Positions 32,896 through 45,130 are shown, counted from the stretch's first letter. The stretch: DNA of 64,000 nucleotides from Callorhinus ursinus (GCF_003265705.1 NW_020312785.1:127446348-127510347); one strand, 5' to 3'. The notes: a model not told the origin generated them from the letters alone. Numbers and translations: made by a program.

Positions 32896-34887
32896 ATCAC
32901 ATCTTCTTTATCTATTCATCTGTTGATGGACATCTTGGCTCTTTCCATAGTTTGGCTATTGTGGACACTGCTGCTATAAACACTGGGGTGCACGTACCCC
33001 TTCAGATCACTACACTTGTATCTTTGGGGTAAATACCCAGTAGTGCAATTGCTGGGTCATGCAGTAGCTCTATTTTCAACTTTTTGAGGAATCTCCATAC
33101 TGTTTTCCAGAGTGGCTGCACCCAGCTTGCATTCCCACCAACAGTGTAGGAGGGTTCCCCTTTCTCCACATCCTCGCCAACATCTGTCGTTTCCTGACTT
33201 GTTGATTTTAGCCATTCTGACGGGTGTGAGGTGGTATCTCATTGAGGTTTTGGATTTCCCTGATGCCGAGTGATGTTGAGCACTTTTTCATGTGTCTGTT
33301 GGCTGTTTGGATGTCTTCTTTGGAAAAATGTCTGTTCATGTCTTCTGCCCATTTCTTGATTGGATTATTGTTCTTTGGGTGTTGAGTTTAAGAAGTTCTT
33401 TATAGATTTTGGATACTAGCCCTTTATCTGATATGTCATTTGCAAATATCTTCTCCCATTCTGTTGGTTGTCTTTTGGTTTTGTGGACTGTTTCTTTTGC
33501 TGTGCAAAAGCTTTTTATCTTGATGAAGTCCCAATAGTTGATTTTTGCCCTTGCTTCCCTTGCCTTGGGCGATGTTTCTAGGAAGAAGTTGCTGCAGCTG
33601 AGGTCGAAGAGGTTGCTGCCTGTGTTGTCCTTTAGGATTTTGATGGATTCCTGTCTCCCATTTAGGTCTTTCAACCATTTGGAGTCTATTTTTGTGTGTG
33701 GTAAGGAAATGGTCCAGTTTCATTCTTCTGCATGTGGCTGTCCCATTTTCCCAACACCATTTGTTGAAGAGACTGTCTTTTTTCCATTGGACATTCTTTC
33801 CCGCTTTGTCGAAGATTAGTTCACCATACAGTTGAGGGGCCATTTCTGGGCTCTCTATTCTGTTCCACTGATCTATGTGTCTGTTTTTATGCCAGTACCA
33901 TATTGTCTTGATGATGACAGCTTTGTAATAGAGCTTGAAGTCCGGAATTGTGATGCTGCCAGCTTGCCTTTCTTTTTCAACATTCCTCTGGCTATTCGGG
34001 GTCTTTTCTGGTTCCATACACATTTTAGATTTATTTGCTTCATTTCTTTGAAAAAAGTGGATGGTATTTTGATAGGAATTGCATTAAATGTGTAGATTGC
34101 TCCAGGTAGCATTGACATCTTCACAATATTTGTTCTTCCAATCCATGAACATGGAACGTTTTTCCATTTCTTTGTGTCTTCCTCAATTTCTTTCATGAGT
34201 ATTTTATAGTTTTCTGAATGCAGATTCTTCGCCTCTTTGGTTAGATTTATTCCTAAGTATCTTATGGTTTTGGGTGCAATTGTAAATGGGATCGACTCCT
34301 TGATTTGTCTCTCTTCTGTCTTGTTGGCGTATAAGAATGCCACTGATTTCTGTGCATTGATTTTATATCCTGCCACTTTACTGAATTCCTGTATGAGTTC
34401 TAGCAGTTTTGGGGTGGAGTCTTTTGGGTTTTGTATATAAAGTATCATATCATCTGCAAAGAGTGAAGGTTTGACTTATTCTTTGCCGATTTGGATGCCT
34501 TTTATTTCTTTTTGTTGTCTGATTGCTGAGGCTAGGACTTCTAATACTATGTTGAATAGCAGTGGTGATAGTGGACATCCCTGTTGCGTTCCTGACCTTA
34601 GGGGGAAAGCTCTCAGTTTTTCCCCATTGAGAATGATGTTTGCTGTGCTTTTTTCATAGATAGCTTTTATGATATTGAGGTATGTACTCTCTATCCCTAT
34701 ACTCTGAAGGGTTTTGATCAAGAAAGGATGCTTACTATGTTACATGCTTTTTCTGTATCTATTGAGAGGATCATATGGTTCTTGTTCTTTCTTTTATTAA
34801 TGTATTATATCACATTGATTGATTTGCAGATGTTGAACCAAACTTGCAGCCCAGGAATAAATCCCACTTGGTCGTGGTGAATAATCC
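32717..34887 (-). pseudogene. LINE-1 ORF2 fragment (RT, Z-to-C linker, Cys domain), disabled
   Basis: Read right to left. RT block '[10 protein letters not shown]' lies at about 34850-34887 and '[16 protein letters not shown]' at about 34550-34605. The catalytic 'FADD' is still encoded just right of 34448, though one in-frame TAA precedes it by a few codons (near 34480). Then come 'NTVKMSMLP'-like and 'FNAIPIKIP' segments (34080-34140), the '[20 protein letters not shown]' region (near 33600-33660), '[20 protein letters not shown]' (near 33380-33440), and the Cys motif (Cys-Trp-Arg-Gly-Cys ... His ... Cys, about 33130-33185). The frame is broken into at least five pieces by stops and small indels, and by a TG-repeat expansion at 32853-32895. 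The copy is degraded yet still easily aligned. It is reported as broken; no restored reading is given. Confidence 0.93.
32853..32895. repeat. (TG)n microsatellite inside minus-strand L1 ORF2
   Basis: About twenty TG units with one CG interruption; in L1 orientation this is a CA expansion of the 'tatatacacaatgg' site. Confidence 0.96.
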
Positions 34888-34905
34888 CCAATCCTCCTTA
34901 CTCTT
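34888..34905. repeat. Target-site duplication, right copy
   Basis: Identical to 32242-32259. Confidence 0.97.
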
Positions 34906-35113
34906 ATACAGAATAGACACTTATACCTAAGGTTAAGATGACATTTAAATTTTTAAGGTTTTTTATCTTTGGCAAATAAAATTATACCTTCTGAGATAAA
35001 AAGATACACTTTTGAATGAGAAGTGACTTTTTAAAAAATTTACTTAAGATAAATTTTGAACAAGCTGACAGAAGTGCAAAGCTATGCAAATAAAAGTTAA
35101 AAATATCCTTGAG

Positions 35114-35287
35114 GGGCGCCTGGGTGGCTCAGTCCTTAAATGTCTGACTTCGGCTCAGGTCATGATCACAGAGTCCTAGGACGGAGCTCCACATCAGGTT
35201 CCCTGCTAGGTAGGAAGCCTGCTTCTCCCTCTCCCACTCCCCTAGCTGTGTTCCTGCTCTCGCCCTGTCTCTAATAAATAAAATCCT

Positions 35288-35322
<35 letters not shown>
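35114..35322 (+). mobile_element. CAN-SINE with perfect 13-bp TSDs
   Basis: Complete SINE from 'gggcgcctgggtggctcag' with a long (AAAT)n tail (about 35292-35325). 'aaatatccttgag' occurs identically at 35101-35113 and 35323-35335. Confidence 0.96.
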
Positions 35323-35324
<2 letters not shown>

Positions 35325-35506
35325 ATATCCTTGAGAAATAATGTGTGTCAGTGAGTGCCCACTCATTAAACTAATTGCTTAAGCTTTGAAAGGATAGATT
35401 ATTGTCATATAATGTGAGTTTAAGCAATTACAATTCAATATTAAACATTCTCACCCCACCCAGCCACTTAGGGAATGGTCTTTTATGAGTACCCCTCTGA
35501 AAATTT

Positions 35507-35521
35507 AAATAACGAAGGAAG
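35507..35521. repeat. Target-site duplication, left copy
   Basis: 'aaataacgaaggaag', identical to 36047-36061. Confidence 0.96.
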
Positions 35522-36046
35522 CGAAATAAGTCAATCAGAGAAAGATATGTATCATGTGACCTCACTGATATGAGGAATTCTTAATCTCAGGAAACAAACT
35601 GAGGGTTGCTGGAGTGGTGGGGGGTGGGAGGGATGGGGTGGCTGGGTGATAGACATTGGGGAGGGTATGTGCTATGGTGAGAGCTGTGAATTGTGTAAGA
35701 CTGTTGAACTACAGACCTGTACCTCCGAAACAAATAATACACTATATGTTAAAAAAAAAAAAAAAGAAGAAGAAGAAGAAGAAGAAGATAGCAGGAAGGG
35801 AAAAATGAAGGGGGGGAATTGGAGGGGGAGACGAACCATGAGAGACTATGGACTCTGAGAAACAAACTGAGGGTTCTAGAGAGGACGGAGGTAGGGGGAT
35901 GGGTTAGCCTGGTGATGGGTAGTAAAGAGGGCATGTACTGAATGGAGCACTGGGTGTTATACGCAAACAATAAATCATGGAACACTACATCAGAAACTAA
36001 TGATGTAATGTACAGCGATCAACATAACATAATAAAAATAAATAAA
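35522..36046 (+). mobile_element. Young LINE-1 3' end (last ORF2 codons and 3' UTR) with perfect TSDs
   Basis: A 525-bp insert. It begins within the last ~17 codons of ORF2 (stop TGA at 35571-35573), then holds the complete 3' UTR with a GAA expansion at 35764-35788, 'gcactgggtgttatacgc' and an A-rich end. Flanking 15-mers are identical. Confidence 0.96.
35764..35788 (+). repeat. (GAA)n expansion in L1 3' UTR
   Basis: Eight GAA-type units where the sister copy near 838 has only two to three. Confidence 0.92.
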
Positions 36047-36061
36047 AAATAACGAAGGAAG

Positions 36062-37215
36062 AACCCATTAGACAATTTTTAAAACACTAAGTGTGAAATT
36101 TCAAAATGCCACTTTTCTATTGAAAATGCCCCTTCCTTTGTTCCAACAGGCACTTATAGGAGTGGGAATGAGTGTTAGAGTAGTTAAAAGCAGAAACAGA
36201 AATATATCAAAGGCCATTATATTGAGATTTATCTCTATCTAATGACTGACTATTCACAGGTTTTAAAGTTTTAAAAGCTTTTTTTTCATCCTTGAATGTG
36301 CCTTTTTGAGCTTTGACTATAAATGTAAAGGAAAGAATAGCACTTTTATGTATTTAATACAGCCTAAGAATTCCACATGATGATTTGGGTTTGGATCATT
36401 CTTTACTCATCAGATGCACTTTTCTTTTCTTTCTTTTTTTTTTTTAGGAAGAGGCAAAATGAAAACATGTAGATAAATTTACATCAGGCTTTACTTTTTC
36501 AGCAGAGGAGGGAAAGAAAATTAATTGGTGCATCTGTAGAAGACAAAATATCATCCGTGTTGATATCCATTACGAAAAAGTCAATTGCAAATGGTTTGGG
36601 GGTTTTTAGTCACAAGATAATCTGGGTTATATTTCTTTATGTGTTTTACTTAATGAAATGCTTATGAAGTTAGAAATGTTTGCAACACAATATTTCAAAT
36701 TTATAAGCTTAGGAAAATACAGGAAGTTGGATCACAGGTAGAAAATGAGAAACAAAATAGCAATAAGATTAAAAAGACAACTGTAGAATGGAGAGAAAAG
36801 TGGGAAGAAAGGGAAATAAATGGGAATAGAAGAGACATCAAGAAAGAACACCTTTTATTTTTGTAGTACAGCAAATTAGATTTGTGAAGAAGTTGTAAAA
36901 ACAAAAAAATCCTTTGAAATAAAAAAAAAGAATGAGCTTGTAAGGTAATACCAAAACCAAAGAGGAAGAAAGTGTGCCAAGTAGAAACCATGTGAAGCTG
37001 GCATAGAGATGGTAGAGACAGGGTCCTGGGTTTTCATAGCTCTGCCAAGAAAACATCAAACCATAGGTCTTGTGAAGTGTGAAGTTGCTCATGGTGTCAG
37101 TTTGACAAGAGTTAGACTCAATTTTGTTTTTTTGTTTTTTTTTTAATCCTCATTTTATTAATGTTTTTGAAAAAGGAAATTATGTGGTTTAAGAAAAACT
37201 ATTTGAAAAGGTATG
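36062..37215. other. Unassigned intergenic DNA
   Basis: T-rich tract at 36424-36444 and 37125-37146. Minus-strand open frames at 36701-37092 have no recognisable domain and are rich in Leu/Phe/Ser because the + strand is A-rich. Confidence 0.4.
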
Positions 37216-37219
37216 TGCA

Positions 37220-38360
37220 AGGAAGTTTTCAATTTCATCCACACACTTCTATGCTGGCTTCACCCACTCCTATTAATAAACATTATCCTTAATTTTCTGT
37301 TCATCTTTCTATGTTTCTTTACGCAAAATAAGAAACATTCTACCACATTCTGATTTTTTTTTCACTCAACAATATATATTCTGGAAATCATTCCATAGAA
37401 GTTCCTAGGAAACCATCTTCATTCTTTTTAACATCTGACTAATAGTCTTTTGTGTAGGTCTACCATAGTTTTGTCAAATTAGGCTTTTATGGGTATTTAT
37501 TTAGTTTTTTTCCAAAATTTTGCTATTACAAACAACATTGCATGAATCATCTGTATGTACGTTGTTTGGTATATATGGAGGTTTATCCTCAGTGTATATA
37601 GCTATAAATATATAGTTATATAGCTATAAAGTATTCACTGCAAGTTCAACGGAAAGTGCATCTATACTTTTCATAAATATTACAAATTCTTCCCCACAGG
37701 GATTGTGTATACCTATCAGTAATGTATGAGAATATTTCTTCACAGTTTCATCAATAAAGTGTACTTCCTGGCTTTTGAATTCCTGACAATATGTGAGAAA
37801 TAATAGTTCAGTGTACTTTTAGTTTACATTTTTAAATTTATGAGTAAAAGTTAACAACCATCATTTGCATAAGGGCCATTTAGATATGTTTAATTTGAAC
37901 TGTCCATGTATTTTCTTGACTTTTGTATTGGGTTTTCAACAATTTTATATATTATATATAGATATAATATATATAAACTGCAATGTGATATATCTAGCTT
38001 ATATATACATATATATAATATACATAATAAATAATATTTTCTCCTAGTTTATCATTTATTTTTTGTATATGGAGTCTCTTTATAATTTTTATATGGTCAA
38101 ATTTATCAATTTTTCTTTATTATACATGAATTTTGAGTTTTATTTAGGTTTTCTCACATCTCTGTTATAAAGGAACTTTATAATTTTTTAATACAGTCCT
38201 TTAATCTTCTTCTAGTCCTTGTATAGTTTATCTCTCTACATTCGAATTATTCATTCATTTGGACTTTATTCTGGTGTTCAGTGAGAAGGTCCAATTTTAT
38301 TTTTTTAATGGTTATCTAGTTGGCTTACTATTTATCTTTAAAAAACATTTATTAGATGAG
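37220..38360 (-). mobile_element. Ancient L1M ORF2 remnant
   Basis: + strand carries the reverse of old L1 ORF2: 'catttcactcaacaatatat'-like start, 'ttttgctattacaaacaacattgcatgaa', 'tcatttgcataagggccatt' and at the right 'atttggactttattctggtgttcagtgagaaggtcca'. An AT tract (37945-38035) interrupts it. Confidence 0.65.
37940..38040. repeat. AT-rich (TATA)n low-complexity tract
   Basis: Dense alternating TA sequence, imperfect. Confidence 0.85.
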
Positions 38361-38895
38361 CTTTGAAACTGAGACTCCTCATAAAATTTAGACCTTTAAC
38401 CTGCTATACTTTCAAAATAAAGTAGACTAGAAAAATAGTCATTGGAAACAGAGGGAGTTGATGAGGAAACACTGTTATTGGTCTGTGTTTTGAGGAAAGT
38501 ACTTTCTAGAATATAAGGCAAATGTCAACAACCTTAATCACTTTCACTTAATCACAGGCTTGGTTTTTCTACCTACAATGAAATTAAATTGAAAAGTAAA
38601 AAGAAAATACAAGGAAAAAGTGTGTGGAAATTTTTACACACACTTTGAGTAACAAGAATTAAAATTGGGAAGTGCTAAAAAGCAATTACAAAACTACTAT
38701 GAAACAAGGCAAGTAGTAATTAGCTAAATCAGTGTGTATAATAAAATTGTACATTTAAACTAATATTAAAAAATAAAAAAGTCTGAAAATGAATGAGTCC
38801 TGTGCCTACCAGGAAGACAGAATTAAAATCATATAATAAAGCAAAAGAGGTTGGAACAAAGGAAATTAAAAAAAAAAAAAAACAGATAACAGAAA
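38361..38895. other. Unassigned intergenic DNA
   Basis: A-rich; 'gtgtgtataataaaattgtacatttaaactaatattaaaaaataaaa' at about 38730-38780 may be an old L1 3' end. No gene. Confidence 0.4.
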
Positions 38896-38899
38896 GAAA

Positions 38900-39325
38900 T
38901 CAAAATATTACCAAGTTGTACAAATCCTAGTATTAGGAAAGATGTGGAGGAATGGAATTTTCATGTACTGAAAACAGAAGGGCAACTTGGTCAAACTTCT
39001 TTGGAGAACAATTTATCTAGTTTATTTAAGCCACAATACACCTTAAAACAAGCAATCCCAATAATCCTATCCTCGCATGAGCAGTCCACTAAAACGTATG
39101 TAAAAATGTTGATTCAAATAACAGGGAAAAATTGTAAGTAATATCCATACCTACCAACAAAAGAATAAATTAATTTTGATATATCCATACTACAGACCAT
39201 TATACAATATCAACTAATCTTGAAAAAATAAATTCAGTGAGAAGTTGCAGAAGGTTATGTGAAATATACAAAATTTTTATGTTTAAAATATGCACATTTA
39301 ATACTAAAATATGGAACTTAAAAAA
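38900..39325 (+). mobile_element. Ancient L1M ORF2 3' end
   Basis: 'aggaaagatgtggaggaatgg', 'aaacttctttggagaacaattta', 'cataccaacaaaagaataaatt' and 'gatatatccatactacagacca' follow the old L1 ORF2 C-terminal order. Confidence 0.65.
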
Positions 39326-39329
39326 TATT

Positions 39330-39426
39330 TAATTTTTATGTATTCTCTATATCCAATGGGGGGCTCTAACTTACAACCCCACGATCAAGTCACATGTTCC
39401 ATTCACTAAGCCAGCCTGGTGCCTCT
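39330..39426 (-). mobile_element. Old tRNA-derived carnivoran SINE, truncated
   Basis: 'tctctatatccaatggggggctctaacttacaaccccacgatcaagtcaca ... ctaagccagcctggtgcc' is the reverse of an older CAN-SINE type with the spacing of 'gaactcacaaccctgagatcaag'. Confidence 0.75.
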
Positions 39427-39429
39427 AAA

Positions 39430-40995
39430 ATACAGAATTCTTAAATTCCAAAATGTAGATAGTAGTCAATTCTGGTTAAAGAAGAGACAGGCAAATTTTA
39501 AAGTGGTATTCAGGGGCCATCAACTGCATCGCCATGTTTTATTTCTTAAGTTTGGTTATGAGTATACAGATTTTTATTATATGGAATCTACAGTTTTATA
39601 AATAATGCATTACCAAAGTATTACAAAAAAACAAAATTAAAAAAGAAATGAAAAAGGAACAGGATAGAAGTAGAAATAACCATAGGAATAGAACCAGTAG
39701 ATTGGAGGATAAAAGGGCATAAAGGGAAAAGGAAGAAAACAAATTATCATAGTCCCTTCTAAAGGGTTATTAAAGTCCTACAATTAGGCTAATCATCCAC
39801 CTGACTATATTTGCCCTTTGTAACTTATTGCAGGGAAAATACAACAACAACACATACAAACAAAAAAAGCCTAAGAGATATTTTAAGACTAGAATTAATA
39901 AAATATGAAGAAAATATGTTATTTATTTTAAAAAGCAGCTTGTGTGAAAAAGCAGGTGAACATGAAAGGCAGAATAATAAAAGGTGGAAAGATCAGGAGC
40001 CATTTTAGCAGTTGTTGCCATAAATACCTTATTAGTCTATGTCACAAAACTCAAAATATTTAGGAAATTAACTTTGGGGCAGAGCAAATTCACAAGAGTT
40101 CTACACACATAATTCATCAACAGCATCCTTTCTGCCTTGGTAAAGGAAGAAACACTCTCTCTAAAAACAATTATTTACTCCCAATACCAATTCACCTCTA
40201 AGCCAGCTCTTGAATTTGTTGAGGGGACAAACAAAAGAGACCTCCATTGAGTTTTCTTTGTGTAGAGTTAAACCTGTGTCCTGTCCAGTGTGCAGACTGG
40301 GAGTCCAGTACGATGTACTTGGATAACTACATTTCAAGCCTAGAAATCCAGAATCTAAGACTCTCTGACTCTTGCACACAAGGCATCCATGGACCCAATA
40401 CTGCAAAAACATTTCAGGGTCAAATTTAACCCCACAGGCAGAAGATAACCAGCTGGATTTCTTTCCAGGTGTATCACTATCTCTTTATAAGAATTTAACA
40501 ATTTCTGCTCTATTGTGTTAGTAATTATTTTGATAGATGTTGTTTGGATTTTTTATATTTTGAACTGGGAAAATGATACAAGGAAAGCTATTTCAATAAA
40601 TCTTGTCTGATTTTTTTTTTCTTTTCAGCCTTTCTCCTGCCCACTCCCCAATCCCCAGTGAAAATATCATTCATTCAGAGCTAAATATACATGGTAGAAT
40701 CCTGGAAAGAATATTTCAACAGATCATAATTGAAAATGTTTCATTATTAATACAACTCATTGAAAACATGATATGTGAATTTTTAGTTTTGTTAATGAAT
40801 CACCCTTAAATTGTTCCCTGAAGCATAATAAATAATTACTTAATTACTTAGAGCTTGACGTATTTTTGCACATAACTTTCATAAATTATGAGTAAATTCC
40901 ACTGTGTTTATGGTTTCTAAAATAACTATATGTAAGCAAAAATCCCCAATAAGAAAGCTTTTTATGGAAATAAATACAAACTATGGCTACATGGT
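39430..40995. other. Unassigned intergenic DNA
   Basis: No gene or repeat recognised in 1.5 kb; poly-T at 40612-40620. Confidence 0.4.
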
Positions 40996-40998
40996 AAC

Positions 40999-41205
40999 TT
41001 TTTAAAAGATTTTATGTATTTATTTTATTTGAGAGAGAGAGAGAGAGCAGGGGGAGGGGCAGAGGGAGAGTAAGAGAGAAAATCCCAAGCTGACTCAAGG
41101 TGGAATGCTTAGCCAGACGCAGGGCTTGATCTCACAACCCTGAGATCATGACCTGAGCCAAAACCAAGAGCCCGAGGCTCAACCAACTGAGCCACCCAGG
41201 CACCA
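40999..41205 (-). mobile_element. CAN-SINE, minus strand
   Basis: 'aaaagattttatgtatttat', a GA-repeat block, 'gggcttgatctcacaaccctgagatcatgacctgag' and 'aactgagccacccaggcacca'. No clear TSD. Confidence 0.92.
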
Positions 41206-41655
41206 CTGGCTAGGTGTTTATTTTAAAGCACCTAAAAATATTGAAAAATTGTATACTTATTCTTAGGGAAAAAGTCATGTCTAGATTTTATTAGAGCATT
41301 ATCATCTGCTTCCAAACACATCTATCACTAAAGTAGAGGCAAACTGCCCAAGAATGAACTCAGTACTGGGTTACTGTCTACCTGACTTCATTTCTTCACA
41401 TTGATAAGCTTAGTAGATTCAGCTTACAACAAGAAGGGAACAACTCTTACTATCATGGGATTTAATGGAAACATAGAAAAGAGATACACATAACAATAAA
41501 GTTTGATATTCCTTAGGAACTTTTAAATTTTGATGCATAAAATAATGTTATGGATGATCAGAGGAACATTTTGGAATCCAAGTAATAGTAAGTTAGGAAA
41601 TGGGTTGTATTAATAAGTATGGTTGTAAATATCTAATGATTTAGTAATATAATCT
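41206..41655. other. Unassigned intergenic DNA
   Basis: Nothing recognisable. Confidence 0.4.
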
Positions 41656-41659
41656 GTAA

Positions 41660-41845
41660 TTAATAGAACAATCATTTAATATTTACAACAATCCCTTGAA
41701 GAAGGTAGGGAATTATTATTATCCCATTTTTAAGAAGAGAATTACTGAACACATAGTAACATGGTAATTTATCTAAGGTCACACTTTTGGTAAAGTTGTT
41801 GAGCCAAAACTCTAAGTCTAAAGACAATAATTATGCTACTAACAA
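41660..41845 (-). repeat. MIR/L2-like relic
   Basis: 'attattattatcccatttttaagaagagaattactgaa' and 'ctaaggtcacacttttggtaaagttgttgagccaaaactctaagtct' follow reverse MIR. Confidence 0.6.
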
Positions 41846-41904
41846 TACACCTTGTAATTAGCAGCACAAATTAAACACCTTTTAAAAAAGACATGAGTGG
41901 GTAG

Positions 41905-41957
41905 CAGCTTTCTTCTTCCCCCCTTTCTCCCTTCCGTTCTTCTTTCATTTCTTCCAA
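41905..41957. repeat. Pyrimidine-rich tract
   Basis: Almost pure C/T over ~50 bases; low complexity. Confidence 0.7.
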
Positions 41958-43455
41958 ATATTGTGGCTCAATATACACATAAAATAATCAGTACATGTGC
42001 ATAATATCAAGCACGGAGTTATATTCACTTTCTACAAGAAGGACTCCAGAGAGTCCAGGACTCTTCTAGAATCATTAGCAAAATTTGTTTTTCACTCTTC
42101 TGGGGAGAAGTGTGTTGTTTTCAATACTAGATTTTGAAAGGGTACATGACATACCACCTCCTTGACATTTTAAGAATTATTGTCCTGAAGTCTTCACATT
42201 TGCAAGCTTGAAATGCACAGCACTTTCTGAACTTTACCAAAATATTGGTTCCATTAATAATCATCAAATGTTTGGTCAATCCTAAAGGGATAACACACTA
42301 AATATATTCCACAAATGTGTTTTAAAACTAAAACCTAAAGTACTTTATTTGCATTAGCAGTTGTAAAACGCTGCTCATAAAATTTTCCTCATCCCCTCTC
42401 TCTCTCTATCCCACTCCCTCTTTCCCTTGTTCCAATATTCTCTCTTCCTCTTCCTCTCCTCCAGAAAAACACATGTGCTCTAGAAAGTGCCCCAAATGGG
42501 GAATTATAAAGATGAACAAATTATGATCCTTAAGTTGTAGTCTAATTAGTAGGAGATCAGATCATATCCAAACAAATATTCAAAATATTTAGTATAAGAT
42601 AAGAATATTGTTGTGACAGCAGCTTGGTATATATTCCTGAGCTGGCTTCTCCTGCCCTCTCACTTGACAGAAAGGACAATGACTTATTCTGGTCTTTAGA
42701 TACATTCAGAGTCCTCCAAGTGTGACGACCCCACTGTGTTACAGCATAGGGTTAAGAACATTTTCCATGAGCTGCTAAACACAGAATTGTTAGGAACTTG
42801 GAATTAGTTTCCATCTGATTTTAAGTAATGGCAATAGATTATATTTATTAAAAATGTATATGGTCAAAGTGAGAGTTTCTCGGTCAAGAGTGATTGTAGG
42901 CTCTGGTCAAAGAGAGCTGACTCAACAGCAGTGTTTCACTTTTATACTTCCCCAAATCCCATTAGAATTATAGAAGAAACGTAAAATTGAAAATGAATCC
43001 ATATTAGTACTGTAAAGTAGAAGAAGACTATTAATAGAACAAAATCTGAGGAATATATGGGAGATTTAAAGTAGATGAGCTCAAACAGAAGGTAAAACCT
43101 GAAAAAGCTAACAAATAAGCAAACCACACAGGTTAAAAAGAGGGTGACTTCCTAAGATCATCTATAAAACTGTTTAAATATTGAAAAAAATATATTGGCT
43201 TCAAAATACAAAAAGTAAAAACCTCAAATGAAAAACACACTTGCTTAAATGTTCACAGAACTTAAAATTCTAATAATTGTCTTACCCTTTAGACATAGCA
43301 TATATAAACATTTTATTACATTTGTTAATGAAGTTAGATATTCTCACTTTGCAAGAATCCCCAAGTATGATGATGATTACTGAGAAACTAGAGCCAACTG
43401 TATTAAGTTAGTTACTTTATACCAAAATTTTTTAAATTATTTTTTGTCTTATAAA
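41958..43455. other. Unassigned intergenic DNA
   Basis: Contains a second pyrimidine-rich stretch at 42388-42466. No gene recognised. Confidence 0.4.
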
Positions 43456-43460
43456 ATTTT

Positions 43461-43651
43461 CTTTTTAAAAGATTTATTTGAGAGAGAAAGAGAGATATCA
43501 CAAGTGGGGGGAGAGGCAGAGGGAGAGAATCCTCAAGCAGACGCCCCGCTGAGTGCAGAGTCCTATGTCGGGCTAGATCCCAGGACCCATGAGATCATGA
43601 CCTGAGCCAAAACCAAGAAGGGGATGCTCAACTGACTGCAACCAGGTGCCC
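43461..43651 (-). mobile_element. CAN-SINE, minus strand, decayed
   Basis: 'ttaaaagatttatttgagag', 'gcagacgccccgctgagtgcagag', 'gctagatcccaggacccatgagatcatgacctgag' and a damaged head 'ctgcaaccaggtgccc'. Confidence 0.9.
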
Positions 43652-44475
43652 TTCAAAATATTGTCATTTGTTGTTGATGTAGGAATACTTTAATGTGTTT
43701 TATATTTGGGTTATTGCCTCCCAAAAATAACTGAAAAAAATGTATTTTCTAAGTAGAGCTTTGAGATAGCTCCAATAACTCAGGTAGCAGTGATGGAAGC
43801 AAAATCAGCCCATGGAGTAACAGGTAGAAAACTTAGTTAAGTAGCTGGGTAGCTTTGGAGGTTGAGCCAGACTAAGGCTTTAAGTACCTCTTGCCAAAGG
43901 CAATCCCTGAGGAGACAAAGTGAGTGAGAAGGTTGGAGGATGAACCTGGGTGGTGCCTCAGGGACTGTGTGTTTCCACAGGAAAACAAACCAACTGGACA
44001 GCAGGTTTCCAGCATCATCATCTAATGAGTCATACAGATCTTCAAGAGTACTGAGTTAAGACCCTCTGTTAATAGTTTTGGTTAATCAAGACCCTCATTT
44101 ACATATAAATGTATATGTAAGCATATATATGTATATATAGGTACTAATTATAAATATAAACAAGCTGTCCAAATCACAAAATATTTGAGGAAAATCATTG
44201 GCAGTTAAGTCTGTAAAAGCAAGGAGTAAACCCAAGAAGCAGAGCTGAATCAGAAAAGAGAAGAAATCATTGGGAAAAAAACATGTAATTTGTATCTTCA
44301 AAGAGTTTCAAGATACTATCATATAACTAAAAATAGAAAGCCCTGTTATTTTAAAAACAAAACCAAAAAGAATCAGGGTTCTTTGAAATTAAAAGCATAG
44401 CTGCTAACATTTTTAAAGGTGGGGAAAAAAGAAAGAAAACAAAAAGAAAAGCAAAGTCAACAGAAGTAGGGAATT
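43652..44475. other. Unassigned intergenic DNA
   Basis: A TA-rich tract at 44100-44140; otherwise nothing recognised. Confidence 0.4.
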
Positions 44476-44479
44476 GTCT

Positions 44480-45130
44480 AAAGGCAAAAGATTAAATCAG
44501 TATAAAAGCAAGGAAAGAGATTCTTCCAGAACACAGAATACAGAAGCATTAATACATCCTCAAGCCCAACAATCCTAGATGGTGAAATCTCCAAAGATAA
44601 AAACAACAATCCTAAAAACTGCCAGGAAGAAGAAAGATGGTATCTATGAAGAAATATGAACCAAACTCATTTATATCAAGAAATAAGGAATGCTAACAAA
44701 ACAAAAAGGCAAAATGTAGCACTATATAAAACCTGCTAAGAAAGTTTTGAACTTGAAATATATACCCACCCTCCAGAATATTCAAAACAGAGAACTTTTT
44801 ATGTATACAAATACTCAGAAGACTTATCACCCATGGAACTTTAAAAAAATATGATGCTTTGTGTGTGCAAACTAAAAAATGGATTGACGGGAAAATGAAG
44901 ACATGACATACAAAAAATAATGAACAAACAAAATTTCTGAGAATAGTAGTTAACTTAATATATTTCTTAATAATTGCACTTCTCACAAAACAAATGTATA
45001 ATGCAATAAAATTGGAAATTAATAAATGGTTGAGAGAAGTAATCTTTGGAAACAGAGTTCACAATTTTTTTTTTACAGAGTTCACAATTTAAAAAAAAGC
45101 TAAAAGTAAAGGCTACAAATTAATCTGAAA
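44480..45130 (+). mobile_element. Possible ancient L1 fragment
   Basis: A-rich sequence with 'cagagaactttttatgtatacaaatactcagaagacttatcacccatggaac' resembling the end of ORF1 of old L1. A direct repeat 'acagagttcacaattt' occurs at 45052-45067 and 45076-45091. Weak call. Confidence 0.35.

Larger units (their letters stand above)
32260..34887 (-). mobile_element. Young LINE-1, 2.6 kb, minus strand, with perfect 18-bp TSDs
   Basis: The largest young insert in the window (2628 bp). + strand order: short T-run, seven non-L1 bases 'gggggca' (32265-32271), the reverse 3' UTR (about 32280-32716), then ORF2 from its stop at 32717-32719 back to the reverse-transcriptase domain. The 5' truncation lies just upstream of the RT motif '[10 protein letters not shown]'. 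Flanking 18-mers are identical. ORF1, the endonuclease and the N-terminal part of RT are missing, so it cannot move by itself. Confidence 0.96.

Noticed and set aside
33538..34095. Plus-strand open frames of 87-93 codons
   Set aside because: Antisense shadows of the minus-strand LINE-1 ORF2.
36701..37092. Hydrophobic minus-strand frames as membrane proteins
   Set aside because: Hydrophobicity comes from an A-rich + strand (Phe/Leu codons on the complement); two frames overlap and neither has a plausible start context.
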